A stretch of 64,000 nt of DNA from Plantago major (lineage: Eukaryota; Streptophyta; Magnoliopsida; Lamiales; Plantaginaceae): NCBI GenBank assembly GCA_026545765.1, contig CM048842.1, forward strand, positions 29,933,167 through 29,997,166. The letters run 5' to 3'. The notes under the pieces are model-generated. The model worked only from the letters and a program-made list of their open reading frames with translations. It had not been told where the DNA came from and did not search any database. Shown one piece after another: positions 43,488 through 54,706 of the stretch; position 1 is the stretch's first letter; each line of letters starts with the position of its first letter. The translations under genes and the position numbers were made by a program.

Positions 43488-44178
43488 GGCTCGTTTTTCA
43501 AATTGAAATTCTTCGAATCGAATCGAATGGAACTGAATCGATCTAAAGCAAACGAATGAAACTAAAACGAATGGCAAAGCAAACGAATCAAGAAATTACA
43601 TTTGTCCCATTTTTTAATAATAATGAATACTACATCCGGTCCATTAATAAATTCGTAAGGAGACTTTTTTACGGGCGTTGATCAGATTACTTCAAATTAC
43701 ACGACAAAGAATATAATAAAATTATATTATAAAAATAAATTAAGTATATTTGACTAACATAACTTTGTTTTATACTTTTTTGTGCGTAATTTGTAGAGTT
43801 TGGTTTGACTTTAGTTTGGTATAACTTGTTTTTTATTTATTAAGTTTGAGAAAAAACTCAACGTATGCTTCTGAGTTTACTTCTATTGTTCTAATATCTT
43901 CCAATAAAAGAAGATGTCGATTTTTTGTTAGAGATGTACGTACAAAGTATGTGAACCAGTTTGAATGGTACTCTCAGGTTCCTGTAGTTTCTTATCTTAA
44001 CTCAACTTTTACGGTAGAAAATAAGGGTAATTCGAATCGTAACTATACTTTTTATTTCATTGATCTACTAAAAGTCGTGTTAAAAAGAAAGAAAAAAAAA
44101 GGTTGAAAATATCTCAATTGGATAAATTTTCTTATTTTCCTCGTACAAAAGATGGGTTGTGTAAATGAATGATAAAAT

Positions 44179-44211
<33 letters not shown>

Positions 44212-44352
44212 TTAATGAACTTAAGAGAGCTGAACTGAAGAAAGCTGAATCAAGAGAGTCGAATCAAGACGAAATGAATCGAATCGAATCGAATCAACAT
44301 AATGGAATCAATCTTTGAATCGAACGAGTTTTCAGTTGAAAAGAACAGAGCC
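43488..44352. mobile_element. PIF/Harbinger-type MITE in LINE ORF1 (865 bp)
   Basis: Flanked by TTA (43485-43487 and 44353-44355). Ends GGCTCGTTTTTCAAATTGAA and, as complement, GGCTCTGTTCTTTTCAACTG, similar inverted repeats. Contains runs of AATCGAATCGAAT next to both ends and an (AAT)n microsatellite near 44180-44212. No transposase. Removal gives CDTT/NLAEIVG in frame. The 3-bp TWA target points to PIF/Harbinger; no transposase confirms it. Confidence 0.82.
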
Positions 44353-45269
44353 TTAGTCGTGTCACATGATAAAGGGAACCCCGTCACTCTGACATAGAAA
44401 TCACACACGTCCAAATTCACACTCATGGGATCCTCATCTTTTTCCAAAGGGCGAAGAATAACTAGATTGCGATCGAAAGCCCATGGTCCCCGAGCCACCG
44501 TTCTATTCTTCTCGACAACATGACCAAAAATGCAATATGAATATGTCCTCTCCCAATTTTTGTAGCATAGCACCCTTCACCAAATCCCAACTACTAACAG
44601 CCACTCTCTCGAAAGCTTCCAGATTCACCTGTTTACGAGATAGAATACAACCGACCAAGCAAAGCTCCATATTCAAAGAATTCGAATCCCACAACCCCGT
44701 CGGAACTTTCACCGTGCTATCCTCCATATCTGTTAGCCGAATCTTCATGCCCAGTTCACCCGCTATTTGTTCAGCTGTAGAATTCATATATGAACAGTGA
44801 TTGAATGTTATAGGAACTAGAGAAGCGAGAGATCCCGAAAACAACCAAGGCCACCTGCGAAAACTACAAGAGGATAATAACAAAAGCACAGAAAACACCA
44901 GAGGATTGAGGGTGGGTTTAGTCCACAGAAAGCTAACACAACTTATAATGATAATGTAAGAATAGCTTATAAAATTATTATTTCGTTTTTTAGTATTTTT
45001 AAAGCAAAAGGGCAATTCAAAACGTAACATGATTCAGCAAATAAAAGAGAAAATATAGGCTTCCTTAACAATCTCACCAAAACAGAAAGGCCAACTATCT
45101 CACCAATTTATGGAGTTGAAGAAAACAGAAACATGGAAGGTAAGGATATCTCACAAAGAGTGACCCAAATCTCCAGCCGGAGGAGAAAGACTCTCACCAC
45201 GAGAGAAAGAATCAATAGGAGAATACAGCATTAAGAAGAGAGGATTTTTTATTTTAATCTGCCCCGTAA

Positions 45270-45399
45270 GTAACTAAGTATATCATTGATAATTCATATA
45301 TTTATTTTACTTATATTAATTTTATTTTTATCAAATAGCATTAATTTAGTTTTTGTTTAAAAAATTATAGAGACGGAGTCTCCTTCATATTTATATAAA
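45270..45399. other. Short AT-rich gap between LINE and hAT remnant
   Basis: No feature beyond the LINE target duplication on its left edge. Confidence 0.5.
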
Positions 45400-47558
45400 G
45401 TGCATGCCATGGGATACGGAAACTTTGGTAAACATTTTAGGAGTTGTCATCCGGATGTGGCTGCTTCCGGGATTGATCCAACTCAATCTCAATTGCACGG
45501 GTTTGTTAGCGGCTCCCCACATGGAAATTCAAATATGTCGGGTGGTAAACTCTCTCAAACTCCACGCTTATTTAAATATAATAATGATTCCTTCCGTGAT
45601 GAATGTTGCAAATTTAACGCGGTTGAGCATCTTCCATTTGCATTTGCCGAAACACTTTCTTTTTCAAACTTTTGTCAAAATAGTTTGAATCCTGCAATGC
45701 AGCGTTTTCCACAAACTTCAGTCACACGAAATATCAAGAAATTAGTGAAAGTTGGTAAAAAATCATTGGTTGGTGTATTTGCACGTTTGAAAAATAAAGT
45801 GTCTATTTGTTCCGATGTTTGGAGTGATCATGGGCAGACCCACCACTATATGGGCATTACATGCAATTGGGTAAATGATTCTTGGATGCTTGAAAATCGT
45901 TTAATTGCTTATCGTATTTTCGATGATGTGCATTACGGCATAAAATATAGCCGAATTGATTGTGAAAGTTTTAAACGAGTATGGCTTACTCAACAAAATT
46001 TTTTCGATTTCTTTTGATAATGCTAGTTCTAATACCGCAAGTATGGAAGATCTAAAACACTTTTGTGAACCGGTTTGTGGAGGTGAATTTTTTCATGTGT
46101 GTTGCATTTGTCATGTTCTCAACTTGTGTGTTCAAGATGGTTTAAAGGCTTTGGATGATCAAATTAAACCAATTAAGAGTGCACTAGAGTTTCTATGTGC
46201 GCACCCGAAAATTATGAAGGAATGGTCAAGGTTTTGTAAGACTGATAACCGGAGGCCAAGAAAGTTTAAAAGAGATGTTGTAACTCGTTGGAACTCAACT
46301 TTTTAATTGTTACAATCTAGTGGTGAGTATAAAGAGTTATTATGTGCTTTTTTTTGGGTCGCGGAGTCCATCGACTTTATGCGCATTATTGGGTGAAGTG
46401 CCGTGCTTTATGTGATTTGTTACAAGTTTTTGCAAATGCAACTAAGGCCATCTCCAACCCTCATATTCCATCAAACTCTATCAAACTGACACGTCATCAT
46501 TCCACTAACTATAAACTCTATCAAACTCTTCATCTCCAACCCTCAAACTCTATCATACTCACTTTTTCATTTTCTTTTCTCATTTCTTCTAAAACTACAC
46601 TATTCTTTTTTCATTTCTTTCAAAACTTTATAATTCATACTTCATAATATTTGTTTTAAATTTCAAAAATAAAAAATACAATACTTAATAAAAATATAAC
46701 ACCACTTCAGATAAAAGAGTACATTACATAAAATTAGAACACTACATGAAATTATCGTTTGTGTATTTTCAACATTTTTAATATCTTTATGTGTTTTCAT
46801 TTTTATAATTTGTAACCCTTTTATTTTTTTGAAGTGCATTTATTTTATGTAAGTTCTTTTTTTAGTGAATTCGAGTATATTAAATATATGAAACGTAAAA
46901 AAATATATTACAAATGAAATCGGAAAGAAAATAAAACGTAAAATAGAAAGAAAAAAGGAGGAAAAAAAACAAATAAAACAAAATAAAGGAGAAACGAACA
47001 AAAGCAAAATGAAACAAAAAATTAAAAAAAAAAAAAGAAAAATGGATGGATTAAGTCCATCAAACTCGTTTGTTAGCATCAAACGAGTTTGATGGATTTT
47101 CTATTAAACTCATGGCTGGACCTCCAACCAAACGTTTGATGGAGTTTCAAACACTCCATCAAATGGGCGTTGGAGAAGTCCTAAGGCATTATCGGGTGTT
47201 TATTATCCTACAGCTCATTTGGTTTTGGCTCATTGTTATAACATTGCGTTAAGCTTACGTAATTGTAGTGTGGATGCAACTTTGTTACCGAGTATCTTAC
47301 GTATGCGTTTGAAATGGTTAAAATATTTCAACGACATTCCATCACTTGTTTTGGTTGCTTTTGTTTTAGACCCAAGATGAAGGTTGCAACTTTTATCACA
47401 TTTTCTTATTCTTTATTATGACACTTTGTATGATTATGTATTTCGAAATGATCCGCAGAGTACTAACTATGTTCCACTTCCCCCACACCCTAACTATGTT
47501 ATGCCTAATGTTTCGTCGATTTGTAATCATGCAAGAGCTTTGATAGATAATATTTAGG
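45400..47558 (+). pseudogene. hAT transposase (RICESLEEPER type), degenerate and truncated
   Basis: Begins in a partial BED-type finger (YGNFGKHFRSCHPD), then FNAVEHLPFAFAETLSFSNFC, TRNIKKLVKVGKKSL and CSDVWSDHGQTHHYMGITCNWV (45400-46017). After a frameshift at about 45930 it continues FSISFDNASSNTASM...CGGEFFHVCCICHVLNLCVQDGLKAL and KFKRDVVTRWNSTF to a stop at 46304. Past a TAA-flanked MITE it resumes ALSGVYYPTAHLVLAHCYNIAL to about 47558, then homology stops before the C-terminal dimerisation domain. No terminal repeats or target duplication were found. Confidence 0.85.
46446..47181. mobile_element. TAA-flanked MITE inside the hAT transposase (736 bp)
   Basis: Flanked by TAA (46443-46445 and 47182-47184). 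Ends GGCCATCTCCAAC and, as complement of the right end, GGACTTCTCCAAC, 11 of 13 matching. Both ends also carry TTGATGGAGTT/ACTCTATCA words. Interior AT-rich without ORF. Removal rejoins the host transposase in frame (NATK/ALSG), which proves the boundaries. Confidence 0.92.
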
Positions 47559-48714
47559 GATAATTTCTCTGGTACCCTTAATAAATTTGCTACTAACACT
47601 TTAGTCTCTCTGATTCTAACAATAACACCGTAGTACAGATTTAACAAATCACTTACATAACAGGCAAAAATTCAAATTGCTACCAAATACATCCTTAATT
47701 TAAACTTCTAAACAATTTACATTTACTCCCTATAACATTTTTTCTATTTTCAAACTTACCAACAAAAATTGCAAATAATTCTCTTAACAAATTTAATAAT
47801 TATTTTAAATATAAAAGTTTATTATGAAATAACAAAAATTTACAAAACATAATGAAAAAATAGAAAATAAAGAAAATTGTAATATAAAATATTTATTTGT
47901 TAATAATTTTGAGATTTTTTATAAGTTTTTGCTATTTCTTACTTCCTTCCCCGCGGGACAAGGTTATAAAACTCTACTTAAAATCCATTTGTTTTTTACC
48001 GACAAAATTCGTGCGCAAACTATTTGGATTTGATTTTGCGCACGGATTTTTATGGCCCAAGTGTATCTTGTCTTTACCATGAATCATTTTCCCTTCTTAA
48101 CAATAATTGTTGTTTTACCAATATTTTTGGGTTCCTTAATTTTCCTTCTTCCACATAAGGGAAATAAAGTAATTCGTTGGTAGATCAATATAATAAGCAC
48201 CAATTACTTTTTCAATAAAATAGTGTAATGGTTGAACTATATTGGAAGTTAATATTTCTAATAGTATTACTATTTTTTTTTAAGGTTACGATTGCTAAAA
48301 GTATTACTGTTATGCTAGTGATGTTTGCTGTGATTTATAACTTAGAATGATATTTGTATTTGCATAGTCTGGATCCTGATGGATCGACTCTACTTTGACA
48401 TTGTTTGTAAATGAGAAAAGTATGCTCTTTGTTCAAATAAAGTATTTTTTTGAAAGTTATGAATATTTTATATATTATGGTGGAAGAAACATTTGTAAAA
48501 AGGCGAGATTATATTTGAAATATCATTTTATTTCATTTTTGTAATCATTTTATGTTATTAGAACAAGTTTTAAAAAATAGATTTTCATTTAATTTATTTT
48601 AGTTTTAACGTTTAATGATTTGAAAATGTTTTTATATTTATAAATATTGCATATTAGATGCTCGTGAAAGGGAAGAGAATGAAACTAGAAAATGTAAGAT
48701 TAAAAATAAGGCCA
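47559..48714. other. AT-rich non-coding DNA
   Basis: No gene or classifiable repeat. Starts where the hAT homology breaks off. Confidence 0.45.
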
Positions 48715-49650
48715 TGTCTGGAAAGCAAATTTTGAAAGTAGAAAATGGACCAACTGTTATTGTTGAAATCAAAGGGACCATAGTGTTATTACCCTATATA
48801 TTGGGGGAACCTGTGGTAATTTTCGAAGAATATCTTAGAAGAATATCCTGTGATTTTTTCAAAGGAGAATATCCTAGAATTTTTCAAAGGAGAATCCAAC
48901 AATCGAGATTGTCCAAGAACTTTGGTGCTCAATTGTTGTGGATCAACTAAGGTCGCTTATACAAACAACTAGGGTGGCATTGGCGAGATTTACTTAATCA
49001 AACCAACCCACCCATGGCGGGTGATTATTTGTCCGACCCACGGGTAGAATAATTACAACCCGCATGATTCGGAGTGATAAATAATGATGGGTTGGCGGGT
49101 AGATTACTACATCAACATATCCATCAAATTAACAAAATATTTTGAAAGCAAAGAAATGAAATACCATTTTCACTTATGTAGTTTCTTAGTTTATACATGA
49201 AATAATCCTAGCTTTACTTTTATTAATCTATTATATATACATATATTCATTTAAATGACAATTAATTTATTTAATATATATACATTTTTGTTATGTAAAT
49301 AATATGGCGGTTGCACAGACCCAACCAACTCATACCCACCCACCAATGCGGGTTATAAAAATTTAACTCGTAATTTTTTAAAAAATTAATCGTGCGAGTG
49401 CATACGCGCGGTTTGTGATTTAGGCGGATTGATTAATGCACCCCTACAAACAACTGAAAGGGTTTCGTTGTTCGATGACAGATCCGAAGTTTAATCTGCC
49501 ATATAGTAAGCTTTCGATTTACATCTTATCGCAATTATAAGTATTTGTATAGCTTATCAGTTATTTATTGTTGGTGAATTTTTTTTACTTTCCGTTGCGT
49601 TACCTTAGAGGTTATTTTCCCGAAAAACCCAACAGTGGTATCAACTCTCG
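48715..49650 (+). repeat. Probable Copia LTR with degenerate tRNA-Met primer site
   Basis: The right end CCCAACA (to 49634) is followed by GTGGTATCAACTCTCG, a mutated form of the Copia primer site TGGTATCAGAGC. Upstream, repeated GAAGAATATC...TTTTTCAAAGG words (48822-48895), a TATATATTGGGGGAA promoter-like site (48795) and GGATCAACTAAG are typical of LTR sequence. The left boundary at TGTCTGGAAAG (48715) is a guess. A hAT MITE interrupts it. No coding region follows. Confidence 0.5.
48970..49446. mobile_element. hAT-type MITE (477 bp)
   Basis: Flanked by CAAACAAC (48962-48969 and 49447-49454), 8 bp. Ends TAGGGTGGCATT and, as complement, TAGGGGTGCATT. Sub-terminal GGCGGGT and CCAACCCACCC words resemble the MITE at 41929-42712, so they are probably related families. 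No ORF. Confidence 0.88.
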
Positions 49651-51372
49651 ATTCTGATTAAGTATACAGTCTTATTTTACGTTTTATTTTTGCGCGTTAA
49701 TTTAGACGTAATTAATTCCTCCAGAATTTAATATTATATTTGATAAAATATTATATATAAAAAAATCACAAAGTCTTATGATGAGATTTTCAGATAATTT
49801 ATCTGAGGCGGTTTATATTTTGGAAAAATCATGTTATGAATCAAAATGTCTATGTTGTTAACGAAAAATATTTATTTTGTAGTATGAAAAAACACCAATA
49901 TTGATAATATAGACATTTTGATTAATAACATCGATAAATTTCTTAATAACATAGGTCGTCACTAAATAAATTATCTAGAGACCGTCTTTAAAATTCGAAT
50001 TACTGTTTATTGTGAACAGTAACCGGAGCGTACAAAAGTACGCTGGAGCGTCCGGCCACCGTCCTCCGCCGCGTCTCGTTCTCCTCCCACCGTCAAGCCA
50101 CCGCCAGTCCACCGCCTCACCTTCTATCTCAGCTTGGGAACGAATCTCAGAAGCTCCAGAAGTTGAGAGCAAACGAAGCTCAAGCCGCCATTAATGGCGG
50201 CTAAGGAAGCTTCGCAAGCTTTCATCGTTCAACGAACGCGATTGATTCGTCTCTGGGCTAGGTCAGTGGGTTGAAAGGGATTTCAGATTCGATCTGGAAG
50301 GATTGGAAGAAGTTCGAAGTTCATAAGAATAGATTGAATGAATTTCCTGGAATTCGATTCGATTTGGGTTTGATGTCCATTGAGGCTTGAAACATATTAG
50401 GAATCGATTGGTGGGATTTAAATTCTATGCGAAAATTACAGGGACCAGTTTGAGCTTTTCGAGAACTCAAAGCCCCTGCTTTTGAGAATTTGACGGACCT
50501 AATTGTAACGTTGAGAATGTTACATGGACTTAATTAAACTTTTAGAAAGTTTTGGGTAATTGGAAAGGGAACAGAAAGCTAGGGACTTGCATTGAAATTT
50601 GGCGATCTGTCCCTTTTGCAGTAAGGTGCAAACGCTTCTGAAACTCTCACTTAGATATAAAAGTCTTCTGTTTAGCTCAAATGAATACAATTGTTTCCTT
50701 GACTTTTCAACTAGGTATAAAGTCCTTCTAATTATTTCGTTTGAGCCCAGAACTTGCTGAAATTTTTTCGAATTTGCCCCAAATAATTTTTGTAAAATTA
50801 TTTTTAAATTCTTGAAATTATAAAAGGCCCCTAGAAGTTTTAGAAACTTCAAATTGTCCCATAAATAGTTTATGTAAATTGTCAAAGGGGTTATATTAAT
50901 CTTTTGAAGATTAACAACATGTTTGGAGACACTTTAAGGTTTTGGAAACCTAACAATTAGATTGTAAACTTAGAGTTTGAGTTAGACTCATTAATTATGT
51001 AACTTTAACTCGCGATTATAATTATTACTTGGAGTAATGCACTTATATTGTTTGGAATTCTTTGTTATAATCATTGTGATTATGTGATCTACTTGTCTAC
51101 ATGAATTTACTTAAAAGTTATGTAGTTGTAGAGTCCGCTTTGCATGCTGGGTAGACGACACCCTAATACTTGTCGGACCGCATTTATTTTGTATGGGTAG
51201 GCGGCGCCCAGATAATTGTTTATCTATACCATGCATGTTAAGATCTTGTTCAAGCAATTAAATACCCCGTTAAATGTTTGTTGGTCCAGATAACGGCAAA
51301 GTAAAAGACTGGGGGGGGGGGGGGGGATAGTCTTTTAAAACTTTTGTCGATAAACACGGTTTAACAGAAATA
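49651..51372. other. Non-coding stretch with palindromes and a G run
   Basis: Includes copy B of a dispersed repeat (49874-49990, similar to 37267-37389), a GC-rich patch (50025-50240) with a perfect 20-bp palindrome at 50183-50202 and a GCGTAC-AAAA-GTACGC hairpin at about 50027-50042, and a run of 16 G at 51311-51326. The 50.2-51.3 kb part looks like LTR or UTR sequence (repeated 'agggac..tttga' phrases) but could not be classified. The 60-codon frame at 50012 is GC-driven and not supported. Confidence 0.4.
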
Positions 51373-52937
51373 TGTTAAGATTTCTGATACTTAATTTCAG
51401 AGAGCGGAAGACTTTTCTGTGATAAGTGCACGTGCTCAACAAGATAGGTGTAAATACTTTGCAAGGTAAATTAAGCAAGTAATAAGATGCAGAAAGTAAA
51501 TAACACAAGTCTTTTTATAGTGCTATCTGAAGGTGGCGTAATCCTTCAACTAATCCACTTCGGCCTTTCTCAGACCTAGAATCCACTAAGACAGATAAAT
51601 GAGGTAACCTTACAAGTATCTTCTCTTGATTCCTAAATATACTAGGTTCCCAACCAAGTGTTCCCCCTGAGTTATTCCCCGGCTTTCACAGCCAAGTACT
51701 TCCTGTACTCAGAAACCTTTTGAGCTATTCCTTAGTTTCCCAAACTAAGTACTTCTTGCTCGATAACCTTGGAGTTATTCCTTAGTTTCCCAAACTAAGT
51801 ACTTCCTGTACTCCACGCCAATTAAGGTGTTGGTTAAGGTAGTTTGTCAGGTGAGCTTCTTTAATAACTTGTTCAGTTATGCAGATAGCTCTATGAATCA
51901 AGTATACTTAATACACTTTGCAATGTATGGTATCTTGTTCTTTACTGACCCAAGTCTATGATAAGTGTTCAAGAGAATGAATCTCAGATATCAAATCTTA
52001 ATTCAACTCTTTCACAAATAGCAATGCTTGTTAAGGATCAGAACACTTAGAACTTTTGTGCTACTTAGAATCAAGAGCTTTTGGTCGCAACAGAAAGCTT
52101 GAAGGTAAGTAGTGTGCTTTGAGAGAACTTGTGAGAGTATTCAATGTAAGTTCAGTGTTCTAAGGTGTTCTAAGGTGTGTTCTCAAGCAGTCTAAGTGTT
52201 GATATTTATAGATGAATTTGAGTGCCGTTTGAATAGTATCCGTTAGGCTTAAATCAAATTCAAACTATTGATATCTGAGTATAGTACTGTAGTACATTTG
52301 TCTTCTTCTTCAGAAGCTACCGTTTTTGTTCAGACATCTCTGTCCGTGCATTTAATGCATTGTACATACTTTTGTCCTGTAGTGCCAACGGAACTATGCA
52401 TGGTATCAGAGATCTTTATACTATCAGATTTCTCTGATGCTGTGCACGTCCTTTTCAAGAGTTTATCACAACTCCAGATATCACTTGTTGAAACAACTTG
52501 TTATAATATATTTCTTTTCAGAAACATAGTTTATGTCCAAGGTATCTGAGCGTAGATATCTGTGGGCACTTTCCTCGTCTCAGAAACCTTTTATTTCTCA
52601 GATATCTTTTTGCAACACTGTTTATTTAAAAACGCTTGTGTCTTTATGATATCTGGTCATAGGTATCTGGAAACCTTTGTCTTCAGCAATCTTGTGCAGT
52701 CTTCAAATCTTCAAATCCGTTGAACTTTTCATGCTGGATGCATTCTTCTTGGTCTTCTTTTTAGAAAATAAAAATTACATTCAGAGACCTAACATCCTAT
52801 ACAAGATTAGCTAGACTATCATACTTAGTGAGTTTCCTCTTTTACAGTGTTCAAGTGAACCAAGAGTACTAACCACCTTTCTGAGCTAAGATAAGTCATT
52901 AGGTTGCTGATCAAAATCTAAACATATATTCCTAACA
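51373..52937 (-). repeat. Sirevirus 3' LTR (1565 bp)
   Basis: Runs from TGTTAGGAATATATG (52937) to AAATCTTAACA (51373), with TGTTA...TAACA ends. A TATA-like CTATAAATA is at 52211-52203 on the element strand. Three tandem units of about 50 bp (GAGTTATTCC...AAGTACTTC) lie at 51669-51820. Many GATATCTGA words are scattered through LTR and interior. A truncated relative is at 15157-15825. Confidence 0.9.
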
Positions 52938-52950
52938 AATTTCCCCCATT
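52938..52950 (-). promoter_or_regulatory. Polypurine tract of the Sirevirus
   Basis: AATGGGGGAAATT on the minus strand immediately before the LTR start; it primes plus-strand DNA synthesis in this family. Confidence 0.85.
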
Positions 52951-53291
52951 TTGATCAGTCAACGATGACTATCTGACCTATTACAAAATTGGATGAGGAA
53001 ACAATCCACCACTTAATCATTTCTTATGATCTTTTAATTCATATAATTAAGTGCAGAAAGTAAATATCAACCAAATCACAAGGTGTGATCTTTGCTGACA
53101 AGTTATCTTTTTATAGATTGATATCTGAGAGTAGGTTCATCAGATATGTTACAATGAAAGTTCAGATAACTTTAATAAAATTCAAATTAGTGCAGTCAGC
53201 AAGATACCAAATACATAGTAAATTAGGACAACATGAGTAACCAAGCTCCAAGTAGACATCCTAATAAACTAGTCTTCAAGTCTTCAAATCT

Positions 53292-54562
53292 TCAGCAGCT
53301 CCAAGGATCAATTTGCATACTCCCTATCTCCAAATCTTTTGATATCATCTGAGTAGTCATAGAGTAAGGTTCTGACCAACATCTCAGTGTCTCTGGCATA
53401 ACCACATACTTCTTTGTATGATTTGGTGGGATTTTTCTTGGCAAAGTGTTTGACCCATAAATACTTTCCCCATTTCCAGGCATGCTCAATTCTGATATCT
53501 GATAGCTTGAAGTAATCATATATGATCCTCAGATATCTGATGTCACCCTTGTATTGATCTTCAGTCATGTAGAATGACTCAAAGGGTTCCACTGCAAGTC
53601 TGGCCTTGTGCCTGTTCCAGTGAGGTTTGGGACTCTATGCACATCATCAGGTTTTCCATAAGGACGTTCATCATTAAGGTCCTTCTTCATGGCTTCAACT
53701 CTCTTGACAACTTCAAAATCCAACCAAGCTTTGACATGATTGGTGTTGATCAAGATTGGCTTATCTTTTCTCCATGCCATAAGTTGTTGATGGATGGGTA
53801 CTGGAAATCCTTTTTCATTTACAAGCAAGTGCTTGAGTTCCAGTATCCATTCCTCTGATGAATAAACTTGTAGGAGGAGGAGGAGGAGTTGTTGTCAGTC
53901 TTCACATACTCAATTCTGGCTTCTTCTGGCCTGAGTGGAAGTTGACCTTTTCTTCTTTCAGCTCTGAATCTATTCCTCCTTTGCCTTGAGTTTTCCCTTG
54001 GATTGCTTGAAGAATCACCCTAGATTGACTTGGTATTTCTAGAGGGTGTTTTAGCTGCCAAAGGCTTTGCAGCTATGGGCTAAGATAGGCTATCAACCCT
54101 TTTTCTTTTTCTGTGAAGAGGAGCTTCATCTTCATCAGTGTCTTCATCATCATCATCAAGATTAATTCTTGTGGAATTTTTGCAGCCTTCTTCATTGCCC
54201 AGGGATTTGATTTGGCCTTCTTCTTCTTCTTCTTCTTCTTCTTCTTCTTCTTCTTCTTCTTCTTCTTCTTCTTCAGAAGACTCATCAATCCCTCTCACTT
54301 GTCTTCTCCTTGGAGCCTTGGTACTCCTTGGAGGTTTCTGTGCCATGGCCCTTGTTACCATTGAAGTTCCTTCAGTTGGTTTCTGGGAGGTAGCTACTAT
54401 TTGTAAAGCAGCTTGACTTGAGGAGGGCTCATTGATTCTGAGTGGTGGCTGGGAAGTTTTCTTGTTTCTTCTTCCTCTCTGAGCAGCACCAGCTCCAGAT
54501 TTCTTCTTATATCCTTCTCCTTTTTCCCATTCCCCCTGACTTTGAGGTCCAGATTTGTACAA
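53292..54562 (-). pseudogene. Sirevirus envelope-like region, distal part
   Basis: Three frames on the element strand, broken by shifts. 54562-54080: basic, Ser/Gln-rich (RTKAPRRRQVRGIDE-like), then about 20 consecutive Glu from a (GAA)n run (54274-54217) and a DDDDEDTDEDE stretch with KRKRV at the end. 53828-53565: FPVPIHQQLMAWRKDKPILINTNHVKAW. 53592-53308: FYMTEDQYKGDIRYLRIIYDYFKLSDIRIEHAWKWGKYLWVKHF. I recognise no domain. Position between pol and PPT fits the extra ORF of Sireviruses; no clear membrane segment is seen. Confidence 0.55.
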
Positions 54563-54706
54563 TCCTTCCCCCCTTAGTCATTGTTGGCTGACTAAACTTC
54601 ATAAAGGATTCTGAGAGAGACTCAAAATGCCCTTATGGCGTATAGCGGTGACCAACCAAGTTCAACTTTGAGCTCCTGATTTTGTTTGATAAGTCCATTT
54701 TCCTTA

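Larger units (their letters stand above)
31347..44787 (-). pseudogene. LINE ORF1: DUF4283 and CCHC zinc-knuckle RNA-binding protein
   Basis: Starts at 44787 (MNSTAEQIAGELG). DUF4283-type N-terminus: LVGCILSRKQVNLEAFERV, then after a 1-bp insertion near 44530 GHVVEKNRTVARGPWAFDRNLVILRPL and FYVRVTGFPLSCDTT. The Harbinger-type MITE interrupts here; beyond it NLAEIVGNALGTFIAV and the zinc knuckle CYFCGIIGHVVKDC (about 43275). A frameshift near 42960 precedes HNSREENQQIERSN. The hAT MITE, Helitron and LTR-type insert follow, each removable with restoration of frame. The C-terminus is Ser/Pro-rich with an AT-hook-like PRKRGRP (about 31520). The stop TGA (31349-31347) overlaps the ORF2 ATG. Confidence 0.85.
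26093..45255 (-). mobile_element. Nearly full-length L1-type LINE expanded by five nested insertions
   Basis: Bounded by 14-bp direct repeats AATCTGCCTCGTAA (26079-26092) and AATCTGCCCCGTAA (45256-45269), one mismatch, with a poly-A tail on the minus strand next to the left copy: a typical LINE target duplication. Gene order on the minus strand is 5' UTR, ORF1 (44787 to 31347), ORF2 (31350 to 26120), 3' tail. Inserts at 28283-29460, 31581-34143, 34150-41761, 41929-42712 and 43488-44352 total about 13.0 kb, leaving about 6.1 kb, the usual size of a plant L1. Frameshifts and stops make it inactive. Confidence 0.88.

Noticed and set aside
48650..48900. Copia gag-pre-integrase-like peptide (KQILKVENGPTVIVEIKGT)
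   Set aside because: Only a loose resemblance; the surrounding words and a downstream primer site fit an LTR better.
50012..50194. 60-codon GC-rich frame
   Set aside because: Low-complexity Pro/Ser/Arg composition from a GC-rich patch, no start context or homology; more likely LTR or UTR sequence.
51311..51326. Run of 16 G as a G-quadruplex regulator
   Set aside because: Single homopolymer with no neighbouring gene; may be a sequencing artefact as well.
54113..54416. Poly-Phe and poly-Ser frames on the plus strand
   Set aside because: They are translations of the (TTC)n microsatellite opposite the Glu-rich frame.
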